From Strigamia acuminata (taxonomy: Eukaryota > Arthropoda > Chilopoda > Geophilomorpha > Linotaeniidae), in the NCBI GenBank assembly GCA_949358305.1, contig OX442321.1:10195605-10255604 (forward strand): a DNA stretch of 60,000 bases. The letters are read 5' to 3'. The translations under genes and the position numbers were made by a program. This document shows, piece after piece, positions 1-16,182 of this stretch. The stretch's first letter is position 1; each line of letters begins with the position of its first letter. The notes under the pieces were generated by a model. It did no database searches, was not told the origin of the DNA, and was given only the letters and a program-made list of their open reading frames with translations.

Positions 1-109
1 AGATGATAGGGGCTTATGGCACCCATACACAAGCATTGATAGCAAGATAATAGAGGTGAGGTGGTTTGGGTGGACGTTTGTTTGCAGTATAGAAACGTTT
101 ATTTGCTAG

Positions 110-5827
<5,718 letters not shown>

Positions 5828-6289
5828 TGTCCACGAAATGAATTCCTGCTCATACGTGACTTGTTTTGCATTTCGTTGGGGACTCCCATCCTGAGTGGTC
5901 TGTGATTATAGATACAGAAAAAAGTGTTGTATGCAAATCAGCTGACGTATAGTGCACCGATACGTTTTGCAATTGCCTAGCAAGTGGTGTGACTTAACAA
6001 GGGAAATTCCAACTAATTTATTTAGAATGGTTGTTTAAGCGACGCAAATGAACTAATATCTGCGATTTATTTGCGTTTTAATTTTTTTTTAAGTCGCGTG
6101 AATATTTAATAACCTTTTTTTCTCGTGAAAAGTTCCACATACGTTTAATCCAATTGTTTTTTTCTTCTCTCGTTTGATGATTTTTATTATGTTTTTGTTT
6201 TTTTTAAATTTTGAAGTATAATTATAGAATGATGCTAGTTAAATTTTGATATTTTATTTGTGGAACGTTGTTTTTCTTTTTCATTCCCT

Positions 6290-6850
6290 TGTCTATACTC
6301 ACCTATGCAAAACGTTGTTTCTAACCAGTGGGAGCAGCAAGTTTAAAAGTTGAATTGAACGGACTAAAAAAAATTTAGCAAATAAACATAGTGATCGTTT
6401 CAAATTGCCATCTTTAATTAATTTGTTACAAATGCACAAATGTTATCTCCTGGTTTTCTTCCATTTTTATCGACGCATCTGTGTCGGTTTTCTTCACTTC
6501 GATTCGGTGTGATTGACGAGAAGAATAATGACTTCATTTGGCTCCCATCATTTCGTGGTTTAATCTACTTCCAAAAATTAAAGTAAGGTAATTTTTTCAT
6601 ACCTGCAGCATACGGACATGCAGTGCTTGCTTTAAACTACTTGTCATCAAAGTACTGGTTGTTTTTATTTTTAATTTCCTTATCTATACTCTCCTATACA
6701 AAACGTTGTTTGTAACAAGTGGGAGCAGCAAGCAGGCTAAAAGTTGAATCGAACGGACTAAAATAAATTTAACAAATAACTAGAGATCGTTTTCTAATTG
6801 CCATCATTTATTAATTTGTTGCAATACACGTACAGTATATGTTATCTTAG
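6290..6850. repeat. Duplicated PARP4 3' flank (6290-6450 and 6680-6850)
   Basis: Both halves share the order: TCTATACTC, CAAAACGTTGTTT, AGTGGGAGCAGCAAG, AAAGTTGAAT, GAACGGACTAAA, GATCGTTT, AATTGCCATC and ATGTTATCT. They differ by scattered substitutions and small indels. The right copy is the immediate 3' flank of the intact PARP4 gene. Confidence 0.8.
6447..6520 (-). pseudogene. PARP4 coding fragment
   Basis: Read on the minus strand, this gives RIEVKKTDTDASIKMEENQ. That matches PARP4 residues about 797-816, RIKVKKTDTAATVKMEENQ, encoded near 9958-10010. The fragment runs straight into a copy of the PARP4 3' flank at 6290-6446, so it looks like the remains of a second, internally deleted PARP4 gene. 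It has no start and no usable reading frame beyond the fragment. Confidence 0.7.
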
Positions 6851-6866
6851 ATTCTATGAATATCAT

Positions 6867-9800
6867 TTATGTTTGGTATACACAACTAACAATAAGTGAG
6901 CTCCCTTTGGTCAATCTTTGATAGGCTTCTTCCCAACATCTCCCGATGTCCAACGTTCGGTAGAGCAGTGGATAAAGAGCGCTTAATCCGACGACTATTT
7001 TAACCGTTGACTGGAGCATATCCAGGCTGCCGCATATTATAGCAGGCCTATACGTATTGACTACATCTTCGACAATGCTTTTGATGTTTTCCAGATCGTT
7101 CAACCGTAACGGCAAAACGTGGTGACAAATATGGTACAGTATTTCGAAGACCAATGACATCGATGCAATAATCATCAAAATGGCCGCTTTGCTTGAATTG
7201 GGTAATGATTTAAATCCCTTGCTGGATAATTGACTCTTGATGTCTTCCCACAGTACTTCGTTCCATTCGAGTGCTGGCGCATCGGGCAAACACTTTTTGT
7301 ATCCTTCCATCACGAACTTAGAAATCCATTCTTCTGAATTTGGTTTTGCCAAGAATTCCGTAACCAGTGTTTTCAAGCCCTGCTTCACCGTCCATTCTGG
7401 ATGTAGACGTTTGAGTAATGTGGAGAAAAACGGCAATCCACTTCCGTAATTAATGATACCATCGTCCACCGACACCCAAACAAAATCATCATCTTTCAGC
7501 TTAATTTCACGTTCATCGGTTCGCTTCTTTGACCGTTTACACTTTGCTACAAACGTGGGACTTTCCTCAGATAGGTACCGTGCCCTTGCGATAGGTTCAT
7601 CTAATTCGGGTGTTGTTTTCCGCTTAAATTGCCTGGATTGCATGTTTTCAGCTTGGTCGTCGGAGATTATTTCTTCAGCTTGGTCGTCGGATATTATTTC
7701 TTCAGCTTCGTCGTCAGATACCTCTCGAGACCTCTCTTCGGAATGATTATCCGATACTGCATGTAATTCTTCCGTGCGAAGTAAAGGAACAGGTAAATAC
7801 TGTTCAGCCAGTTCCTCAAAGTCTACAGAGTTGTACATGTTCATAAATTTATTTTCGAAATCTTCTTCGCTGCTCGACTGCATATCGTCACAGTCACCGG
7901 ATACCGATAGTGCAACAACATCTGAATAGTTGTGGGCTGTTACAAGCTGGTTCACGTGTGAACCCAGCACTAGACTGCAAGTCGTTGGTAGTTCATCAGA
8001 TTGGGCAGGCTCAATTGAATCAATTTTCGGTGGACATTTAGCCAAATATGCAAATGGAGTTGGAGGTGCAGGTGCAGAACAAAAGAAACTCGGTGATTTT
8101 TTTTTCTTAAGGCTAGGCGCAGGAGCAGGTTCTGAAGTTTGAATGCCACCGAAAAAAGACGGAGGAGCAGACATTAAACCTGACAATGCGGCATCAAACA
8201 ATTGCGCTGAATTTTCTTGATTTGAACCAAAGTTAGGTGCACATTTGGATAAACCTGCAGGTGATTCAGAACCAAACAATCCTATCGATCTTTCTTGATT
8301 AAAGCCAAACCCAGTAGCGGGTGCTGAAGTTTGAATGCCACCGAAAGCAGGCGGAGGAGCAGACATTGAGTTTGAAAAAGCAGCACCAATCAATAGCGTT
8401 GAAGTTTCTTGATTTGAACCAAAGTTAGGTGCACATTTGGATAAACCTGCAGGTGATTCAGAACCAAACCATCCTGTCGATCTTTCTTGATTAAAGCCAA
8501 ACCCAGTAGCGGGTGCTGAAGTCTGCATGTCACTGAAAACAGGCGGAGGAGGAGCAGACATTACCACGAAATTACAAGCAGCACTCTTATCAACTGGAAC
8601 TTGTGCCTTAGCACATCTAAAGCGCCGACTAAGCATTCTCTCCGGTTTTGCCGATGATCCTCTACCGATCGGTCGAGAAATCGCACTGTCAACGATATCA
8701 AAAGCAACGGGTTTGGCTATCTCGGTCGTCTCGGTCGTATCATCTCGGTCGTCGTAAAACAAATAATTCAATTCATCAACCGACTCTTTTTGCACCAACT
8801 CTTGAAACGAAACTTTCAGGCCTCCAACGACTGAACTGTCATTTTCGTCAATGGCAACAAACGATGTAAACGGCGTAACGATCGAATACAATTTGCCCAA
8901 TTCTACGAGCGTCGACTTCAAACTGCGTTTGGCCGACTCGTGTCCCGTCCTGTCCGCATCCAATGCTCCCGATTCCCAATCTCGAACCAGCGCTCGAACT
9001 GCTAAACGGTGAATGATTTTACCACGCGATTTGGACGACTCGTAAGGAGACACGACCGTGCTCATCTCGCGCCCGCCCGGCACCCGAGCTTTGAGGACGG
9101 CCATCGTAGTCGAAGCATCTTTCAGAATACCGTACACGATCAACCTTGATCCGCTGAAAAGCGTCATTACATTTCTGGGCGCTTGGACCAGCGTGCAATT
9201 TTTGTTTTCGTCAAAAATCTGCCACTCGACGAAGATGTCGGCGACTACCGGCATTTCAACTTTATGCATCAACCGCTCGATTTTCTCCAACCAATTAGAC
9301 TTCATGGCGCGATCGTCGAACGTTTCGAACTCCCCCGCACCGACTTTGGCCAAGTTCCTCATCAAATGACGATTCGGCGCCGACCCGACGGCCATCGTGA
9401 ATATTCTCGCCGACCCATTCTCAACGCAGTTGGAGCGAATTGAATCCAAAAGCTTTTCGCAGTTGTCGTTCAAATGTCCATCGCTTATGAACAAAATGTT
9501 TCGAGTCGTGTGCGGCGACGGTCCGAGTAAAAAATTCGATCTGAATATCGATTTTGCGAACGAATCGCCTCTGGTCGGTCGAAGCTTCGATATGAACCGT
9601 TTGGCTTCTTCCACCAACTCCAAACTGAAGGTCGCGCAATCGGGGAAGAGTTCTTCGTACGTGCTACCGAACGACACGACGTTAAACGCGCATTGACGAG
9701 GCAGCTTGCACAGACACAACAAGGCTAATTTCTGCGCACTCGTGAACGAGTTTTGCATGGAATTTGACGCGTCAACTATTAAAACAACTTGTGTGTGCAT

Positions 9801-12392
9801 TCCTTGCGTTTCATCCATCTCGAACTCGGGGTAGAATGTGAGCATGCACGCTTGGGTTCCTTTTTCGTCGTCTTCCTCGGTCCACATTCGCGGACTGTGG
9901 ATTTCCTTCAATACGACGAGTAATTGGAAGCCTCGGTCGTCAAACTGCTGGTTTTCCTCCATTTTTACCGTCGCAGCCGTGTCGGTTTTCTTCACTTTGA
10001 TTCGGTGCGTGGACGAGGAGACCGAGTGGATGTCGTACGGCATGTCCAACGATAATTCCAGAGACGTTTTCACGTCGGAGATGTTCACCGCGGCTTCGTC
10101 GCACTTCTCCGGGCGGGAGCACACGGCTGCCGGGAGTCGAAAACTGATGGCATCGCCTTCGAGGTCCAATTCAGTGACGTAGGTGATTTTAATCAGCACC
10201 GTCGAGTTGGGTTGAATGTTGCCGACACTTATAGAAAACAAGTCGGGACGGATTTGATCCATGAGCAACGCGCTCTTCCCGCTGCGAACTGCGTGCGCGT
10301 ACTCTTTGCGCGCTTGCTCCTTTTCGTCCACGCGACCGATCACGTGACGCCCGTTCAAAAAGGCCTCAAAGTTGCACACCGCCGCCATTTCGTCCATGGG
10401 GAAGAAATATTTGGCTTCAATGACGCTCGAACTCTCGTTGAAATATTCCTGGAGCACATGAACTTGGGCCGCCAAATCAAATAATTTCCCACGAATCGAC
10501 ACATTTTTGAGAACGACTTTGTTTTCTCCTCCGATCGATTGCAGTCCCATCTTCTCTTCCACTTTGCCCGCGTGTAAAATATCATCAAGATCCACAACCG
10601 CTACTTCGCCATCTTGGTCATCGTCGCCGTGTTTATCTTCTTGCGTTATTATTTTTGTTTTCCTTTGATTGTTTTCCCCTTTTATACTAATTTGAGTGTC
10701 CATCACCTCGTCATCTCTGAGTTGGAATTCCACGACGTAACAAATCTTCTGCTGTTTTTCGTCGTAAATCACATACTCGTCTTTGTCGAAATCCGATTCG
10801 TCTTTGTGCCCTTTGACGCCATGGACACTGTCGAAACCTTGAGGTGCTTTTTTCAAATGCGCCATTTTCTCGCGAGTTTCGTAACTCATTCCCAGCGCAA
10901 CTTGATGAATGAGCAGCAGCCGCGTGCCACTCACGCCGCTGGGAATTGCGTATTTCAACAAGCCGTGCACGTCGCTCGCAAAATACAATCCTAAACCCAA
11001 ATCTAATCCCGCATCCTCGCTCGACTCGCCGCTAATCCGCGGCAAGAGCAGACCCCGTGACAATATGCTGACAATATTTGAGTACGAAGTGCCGTGAAAC
11101 AGCATCCGATCGTTGCCGATGTCTTTAGCGTACACTTCGCTTTCCTCGGATCTGTTCATGCGGTAAGCATTTCTAATGATAACATTTGGCTCGGACCCAA
11201 TAAGACTCTTGATCTCGTTGTAATCGTTGGATCCGACTTCTAAGTATTCAATGGCACATCTTAAAGCGCGGTACTTGGATTCGTATTGTGCGTCGTTACT
11301 CGCAGATAATTCGGATAGATTTTTCCTGTCACGAAGTAACTGCAGAATGTTAAATTCTTCGAGCACTTTCTGCGGATTATTCTTCAACGATCGAAAACCA
11401 GAGCGATTTATTTCCTTCAAATAATCATTGGTCAGATTTTCTGCGCTTTTGTCAATGTCCGCAAGATAACCGGCAGCCTTTTCTATCTTATCCGACGAAA
11501 TATTCTGCCAATCGTGCGATAATTCTTCTTCTAATTTCTTCTCGGCTTCCTCCCAGATTAAATCGACAAAATGTTGGGTGCCCGAATCGTGCGGAATCGC
11601 ACACGTGAACCATTCGTCGGCTGCAAGTTGATCCGAACCCAAATGGAACGAACAATCTTCAGGGAAGCGAGTTTCCTTTCTCATTGAATGAGGCGGCTTG
11701 GTGAACTGTTTCCATAAATTCATGTAGGCATTCAACGCGGCATCGGATGTGTGGTAATAACGGCACTCTTTGGTCCCGGGCATTAACGGTAAATAACCTT
11801 GATGAAGGAATACGCAAAATCGATGCGAGTCGCCATTTTCTTTCCCATCTTTGACGTGCAATTCGATTAAAGCGAAGGGAGAACCGTGAGTCTTCGGTTT
11901 TCCCGTAAACAAAACCGCTTTTATAATATGATGTGATTTGTCGTGAAAACTCGGTTGGTTTTCGTCTCTGTAATTCCATATCTTCACTTTGACATTCTTT
12001 TCTTTGGTTTTCTTTGTTTTCTCGAATGATTCCGGTTGAATTTTTCCTTTTTCCAGCCAGGAATCCGTCTCCTCCGTTTGTTTCTTCGTATACAAGTACT
12101 CGTCGCAGTCCAGCAGACGTCCATTGTCCAAACATGCGTCGATAAAGTCTTCTTTTACGACCGGTATGTTGTATTTATTGGCCGTATTGGTTTTATATGA
12201 CTCGACTCCATTTTCGTCAGTTGATTGCGACAACCGAATGACGTAATCACTATTTTTGGTTACGATGTATGAAATGACACCGTTGTGTTTAGTGATTTTC
12301 TCCCGTAAATTATGTTTCGATTTGGCATTGGCATTGGCAGCGACATCTAACACGAATTGCTTTCCGATAAAAACATCACTGATGATCGTCAT
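6867..12392 (-). CDS. PARP4: PARP4 (vault poly(ADP-ribose) polymerase), 1841 aa, coding in one exon
   Basis: PARP4 is the ADP-ribosyltransferase associated with vault particles. Domains in order: BRCT (1-105), WGR-like segment (about 135-235), helical regulatory region (about 270-390), and catalytic domain (about 400-560). The H-Y-E triad is present: His433 in LFHGTS, Tyr470 in LGLYFAS and Glu539 in KDEYVIY. A VIT domain (about 615-745) follows, then a vWA domain (about 865-1045) with MIDAS motif DASNS at 874-878. A Phe-Gly-rich repeat region (1278-1426) and a tandem acidic repeat, SDDQAEEII, come next. The C-terminus (about 1640-1841) should be the vault-binding part. The protein is slightly longer than human PARP4 (about 1,720 aa). 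The 5' leader shows a likely 94 bp intron (12398-12491), acceptor CTAAACAG just before the ATG. An intronless 5.5 kb coding exon is unusual among these intron-rich neighbours. Confidence 0.95.
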   Translation of the reverse strand: MTIISDVFIGKQFVLDVAANANAKSKHNLREKITKHNGVISYIVTKNSDYVIRLSQSTDENGVESYKTNTANKYNIPVVKEDFIDACLDNGRLLDCDEYLYTKKQTEETDSWLEKGKIQPESFEKTKKTKEKNVKVKIWNYRDENQPSFHDKSHHIIKAVLFTGKPKTHGSPFALIELHVKDGKENGDSHRFCVFLHQGYLPLMPGTKECRYYHTSDAALNAYMNLWKQFTKPPHSMRKETRFPEDCSFHLGSDQLAADEWFTCAIPHDSGTQHFVDLIWEEAEKKLEEELSHDWQNISSDKIEKAAGYLADIDKSAENLTNDYLKEINRSGFRSLKNNPQKVLEEFNILQLLRDRKNLSELSASNDAQYESKYRALRCAIEYLEVGSNDYNEIKSLIGSEPNVIIRNAYRMNRSEESEVYAKDIGNDRMLFHGTSYSNIVSILSRGLLLPRISGESSEDAGLDLGLGLYFASDVHGLLKYAIPSGVSGTRLLLIHQVALGMSYETREKMAHLKKAPQGFDSVHGVKGHKDESDFDKDEYVIYDEKQQKICYVVEFQLRDDEVMDTQISIKGENNQRKTKIITQEDKHGDDDQDGEVAVVDLDDILHAGKVEEKMGLQSIGGENKVVLKNVSIRGKLFDLAAQVHVLQEYFNESSSVIEAKYFFPMDEMAAVCNFEAFLNGRHVIGRVDEKEQARKEYAHAVRSGKSALLMDQIRPDLFSISVGNIQPNSTVLIKITYVTELDLEGDAISFRLPAAVCSRPEKCDEAAVNISDVKTSLELSLDMPYDIHSVSSSTHRIKVKKTDTAATVKMEENQQFDDRGFQLLVVLKEIHSPRMWTEEDDEKGTQACMLTFYPEFEMDETQGMHTQVVLIVDASNSMQNSFTSAQKLALLCLCKLPRQCAFNVVSFGSTYEELFPDCATFSLELVEEAKRFISKLRPTRGDSFAKSIFRSNFLLGPSPHTTRNILFISDGHLNDNCEKLLDSIRSNCVENGSARIFTMAVGSAPNRHLMRNLAKVGAGEFETFDDRAMKSNWLEKIERLMHKVEMPVVADIFVEWQIFDENKNCTLVQAPRNVMTLFSGSRLIVYGILKDASTTMAVLKARVPGGREMSTVVSPYESSKSRGKIIHRLAVRALVRDWESGALDADRTGHESAKRSLKSTLVELGKLYSIVTPFTSFVAIDENDSSVVGGLKVSFQELVQKESVDELNYLFYDDRDDTTETTEIAKPVAFDIVDSAISRPIGRGSSAKPERMLSRRFRCAKAQVPVDKSAACNFVVMSAPPPPVFSDMQTSAPATGFGFNQERSTGWFGSESPAGLSKCAPNFGSNQETSTLLIGAAFSNSMSAPPPAFGGIQTSAPATGFGFNQERSIGLFGSESPAGLSKCAPNFGSNQENSAQLFDAALSGLMSAPPSFFGGIQTSEPAPAPSLKKKKSPSFFCSAPAPPTPFAYLAKCPPKIDSIEPAQSDELPTTCSLVLGSHVNQLVTAHNYSDVVALSVSGDCDDMQSSSEEDFENKFMNMYNSVDFEELAEQYLPVPLLRTEELHAVSDNHSEERSREVSDDEAEEIISDDQAEEIISDDQAENMQSRQFKRKTTPELDEPIARARYLSEESPTFVAKCKRSKKRTDEREIKLKDDDFVWVSVDDGIINYGSGLPFFSTLLKRLHPEWTVKQGLKTLVTEFLAKPNSEEWISKFVMEGYKKCLPDAPALEWNEVLWEDIKSQLSSKGFKSLPNSSKAAILMIIASMSLVFEILYHICHHVLPLRLNDLENIKSIVEDVVNTYRPAIICGSLDMLQSTVKIVVGLSALYPLLYRTLDIGRCWEEAYQRLTKGSSLIVSCVYQT
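8114..8561 (-). repeat. In-frame tandem repeat inside PARP4 (FG-rich, about 64 aa period)
   Basis: The units start at residues 1278, 1343 and 1407, each with MSAPP. The first two full units share TSAPATGFGFNQERS, FGSESPAGLSKCAPNFGSNQE and nearly identical DNA. The third is partial. The repeats contain several Phe-Gly and Gly-Phe-Gly-Phe dipeptides. Confidence 0.9.
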
Positions 12393-12397
12393 GATCG

Positions 12398-12491
12398 CTG
12401 TTTAGGAGGAAGGAAAAAGAAATTGAGCATTGTCAACACAATATAAAGTCAAGGTTAAATAAATTGAGTTAAAATTTCGAAAATAGAGTAC
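12398..12491 (-). other. Putative 5' UTR intron of PARP4
   Basis: On the minus strand the donor is GAAAAG|GTACTC, with the cut after 12492. A pyrimidine-rich tract and CTAAACAG acceptor lie just before the start codon at 12392. The intron is inferred from splice signals only. Confidence 0.5.
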
Positions 12492-12492
12492 C

Positions 12493-13152
12493 TTTTCCTT
12501 CTTCAGAGTCTGTAATTTCTATTTGTTATCGCTGATAAAAGGTATGAGTTTGAGAAACACCCTGAATCGGCTGATACGACGCAATGACGCAATATCCTTT
12601 TTTAACCGCACGGTTGCTGCCAACTAGTGGCTACTGTAGCAACTATTTTTGATTAAGTTTTAAAGTTCAACTGGAATGATTTTTTTTGTGTAAATGTAAT
12701 TGATTTTTTTTATATCCTTGAAAATAAGTTATTGATTTCAAAAAAAAAAATAAAATGAAATAAAATGTTCAATTGGTTTTTAGTTTTGTTATTGTTGAAA
12801 ATAATTGAGGAAAAATGTCATAAACTTAAACTGTTTCTACATTTTTATATATAAAAAAAAAAATAGTAAATGAATAAAAAATAAAAAAATAAATGTAAAT
12901 CTATTAAATTAAGTGTTAAAAAGCGTGTGAGATATTGTATCGATTATAACTTAATGTTTTTTTTGTCTATTTTTTTTAATGGCAGATAATGATCACCTTA
13001 ATAATAAAAGCGGTCAGCAGCGTTAAATTGGCTACGGAAGGACAGGACAGTTTAGACCAAGGTTAATTTGTGATATCTGAATGGGTTAAACCAACTTTGA
13101 CTTTTGCTTTGGAAAAACTCCACTTTTCGATTGACCGCGGCCAAGTTGGCAG
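12493..13152. other. Intergenic region between the divergent PARP4 and MINDY4B genes
   Basis: This very AT-rich spacer has A- and T-runs at 12680-12990 and no credible ORF. It probably contains the promoters of the two divergent genes; no defined motif is recognised. Confidence 0.5.
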
Positions 13153-16003
13153 GTGAATTCCAGCGCATTGATGTCTGTCAACTTCACCTCATCAAACTTG
13201 ATGAAAACAAATGGAAGTGAAAATTCAACTTCAACATCAGGAGACAGCCGCGCACGCACCAGCCACACCAGAAAGTCTTACGGTAAGAGTTTGAAAAAAA
13301 GAGACGAAAAATGTTCAATATTCCAATTTATCCAACATAAAAAATTCAACGATGTCAACATACTTAACTTTCTTCAACTGAACTTTCGCAATATCCATTT
13401 TCTAAACATGTTCTTATTTCTCACATCAATTCAAACATTCTCAAGACAAACATAAGATCAGTACGACCAATACCCAAGTTAGCAGACACCATAAAACTCG
13501 CTGATGTTTTTTATCCAAAAAAGAGGAACTCCGTGTGCAGAGGTAAAAATGAGCTTAGAATTCACAGCGCCTGTACAGGACGGATTTATAGACGTTATAT
13601 AGCGTTACAAAAACAATTTTTCAAGATCTTGTTAAATGTTTATTAATTAATTCTTTCTTCGCGGACCATTCATCCGTCACTGCCTGTACAGGTTCAGAAA
13701 TCATTGCACTGTCGTATCATTTGACAACGGCGTATTTTTGACAATATTAGTCTTTTTGTGCACGGTACTCACGTTAAGATCCAATTATTTGTGACAATAG
13801 AATTACAATTGATTTTAACTCCAAGGCCAAGTTGATAAGAACATAAATTTTTTATACTGTATTTTCTCGCACTCATTCATTATTCATTTCAAAATAACTA
13901 TGCTACGCTCAACTTACTGAACCAGATTTAATGCAAACACAATGTAAGCGTGAACTCATTAGCAATGTTTTTCAAACTAGAAAAGACTTTGTTTGCTCGG
14001 CGTGGAACTTCGGGTGTGATGTCGGCTTCACTGCTCAGCGTGAGTGCGCAACCACTGGATCCAGATGCAGCTGTGGTAAAGTTTATCAATTTAGCAGAAA
14101 ATGTATGGTCAACATTACACCATTATACCATTATAACAGGGTTTAAGAGAATTGTTGTTTGGTTCATCCGCAACTCGTCTCGATTGGCTGAAAAGTGGAT
14201 TTACGTTCAAAGAGGCCAATAAGTTATTGGCTTATGGTTTAAAACCGCAAAAAGTATTGGATTCGTTCTTTTTTTATATTATACTTTAAAATATTCATAT
14301 TTTTGTTTGCCAGAATAACACGCGTGCATTAATTGTTTGCGTTAATGCCCACATCATAAAATATTTACTTTTCAAGTTGAAACTTCGTGAGAAGTGTCAC
14401 TTTGAAGTGTGAGTGGAAAATTTGTATTCTTTCAGACATTCACTCGAGCAGTATTAAAATAAATAAATATTAACAGCTTGCTGAAACCCAACCATGATAG
14501 ACAGGTTGAGGCTTTTGTTAACAGTCTGTCGGAAATAGTTTGGCGCGCAGGTGATTATCAAAAGGTTTCCGTCTGTTTGATAAAAGAGAGCAAAGTCGTC
14601 CGACGGAATGACGTCATCACACGGGATGGAGTAACTGAAAAGGTTCCAACTGACTAGCCACCATTAACGAATATTTATTTTACTAATCATTTTCTTTCTT
14701 AGTTGCATTTTTTGCAATTCACCGAATACGATCAAATTGTAAATTTTTTCAATATCCATTACCAAATGGTAAACGAGTTGTTAAAAGAATAAAAATCAAT
14801 TTTTACAAAATTATTTCACGTTTTTATAGTTCGCAATTGATGAAGGCTACGGATGTCTTTTATTTCTTTACAGTTTAATTCTAACCAAAGGTCCCGACCG
14901 GTAATAAAACAAAAATAAAATAAAACGTGAACGTGAAAAATCGATTTATATGGTTCAAATTTTAGAATTCGTAAAGAACTAACGGAAGAAACTCACCATT
15001 TGCTTACACCAAACGGAGATTGCACCACGGCAACGATCAATTTAGTTTTGACGGGACGTGCTACGCCTTATTTACACAACGGAATCGCTTACGTGGGATC
15101 AGAAGACGCAGGTGTACGTTTACAGTACAAGTATAAATTCCTGGAAGCTTTTATCGAAAGAATTTTCCAGGATATGATGTTGTTTAATCAGTTCATGGGT
15201 CCAGGCATTTAAAAATATGCAACCCCAGCAAATGGTCGCTCGCCGCTTCCTCTAAAAGACTCTATAAAAATATTTATTGTCCATTCTACTCTGGCTAATT
15301 AAACATCGTCGAGCTTTAACAGGAAGCAAACCAGGCAGAATAACATTAACCGCGATATTCTTTATTTTATTTTATTCTCTTGATTAAACGTACACAATTG
15401 AGTTGCATTTCATTTGGTTTTATTACTTTATTTTCGTTCGAAGGTGACCAAAGCCATTGTGGGGATTGAAAATAGAAGCGAATTGGGTCTTTTGCTCGGT
15501 TCCACGAATCAGGATTCAGCCCAGGTACGTTGGCTGGTTCGGGTGAAAGACTTATTTAGTCTGTGGGATTTGATTTTGTCATAGATCGGAAGCCGTCTTA
15601 AGACCCCGTCTTTGCCCATTTGGATTACATGCGTCAACAGTCATTACGGAATTCTTTTTAATCCAAATAAAGATTTGATAAGAGATTACCACGCAGAGAA
15701 ACGCTTCGATCTGCATTACTACAGCTGCAGTCAGTTACAAATGCAACCGACCATTTTAAATATTGGTATAAAATACTAAATAAATAGATGAAATTCAATT
15801 TATAATGATATATTTAACAGAAACTAGATACACGAAACAGCGGGATGAACAAAAGTTTAGACCACCATTGGAGAGTCTTATTTTATCGAAGTTTGAAATT
15901 TTTGCGAGTAACTTTGATCCTGTTATTTATTATGTTTTAATTATGCATGCGTAGGTGGCAAGGTGCCCAAATTGATTGGAACGGAACACCACCGTACATC
16001 TGA
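13153..16003 (+). CDS. MINDY4B: MINDY4B-like protein, deubiquitinase fold without the catalytic cysteine
   Basis: Exons inferred: 13153-13282, 13963-14075, 14140-14253, 14314-14408, 14477-14642, 14703-14768, 14830-14900, 14966-15111, 15454-15524, 15585-15765, 15821-15890 and 15955-16003 (423 aa, in phase). Family landmarks are ELLFGSS, NLVLTGRATPYL, LKTPSLPIWITCVNSHYGIL, EKRFDLHYYS, PPLESLI and the C-terminus KWQGAQIDWNG. MINDY proteases cleave Lys48-linked polyubiquitin with a Cys in a GGPCG-type loop. Here the aligned segment is KNNTRALIVCVNAHIIKYLLF, so the Cys position is Arg. The second catalytic residue, His in NSHYGIL, remains. This matches the inactive MINDY4B branch. The first exon is S/T-rich and less certain; translation could instead start at 13950 or 13965. 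The 15890 donor (GTTTGA) and the 15454 acceptor were chosen by phase and homology. Confidence 0.8.
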
Positions 16004-16182
16004 ATGGAGAAATTATACACTTTCTTTGAATCTGTAGCGGTTTTTGCAATCAAATAGCGGTAATTATGTAGATTATATAAAAAGCTGTTGTGACAGAATG
16101 TCGATTGTTTGTCAATATATTACCAGGAAGTAAATACTTTTTTTTTTAAATCTTTATTTTTATTTAAAATTGATATTACAAA

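Larger units (their letters stand above)
5828..6866. other. TRIP12 and PARP4 convergent 3' regions with a local duplication
   Basis: No intact gene lies here. TRIP12 (+) and PARP4 (-) converge. The stretch holds AT-rich 3' UTR sequence, two copies of a PARP4-side 3' flank (about 6290-6446 and 6680-6850), and a remnant of PARP4 coding sequence (about 6447-6520). An AATAAA-type signal for PARP4 could be the minus-strand motif near 6807. Confidence 0.6.

Noticed and set aside
9058-10994. Several plus-strand ORFs of 60-126 codons within the PARP4 region
   Set aside because: They lie antisense to a conserved 1841-aa coding exon, lack splice context and show no family motif.
15112-15212. Alternative end of the MINDY4B gene at the in-frame stop at 15210-15212
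   Set aside because: Downstream exons continue the MINDY fold (TRP-rich LKTPSLPIW, NSHYGIL and the C-terminal KWQGAQIDWNG). The stop therefore lies in an intron, though a short isoform is possible.
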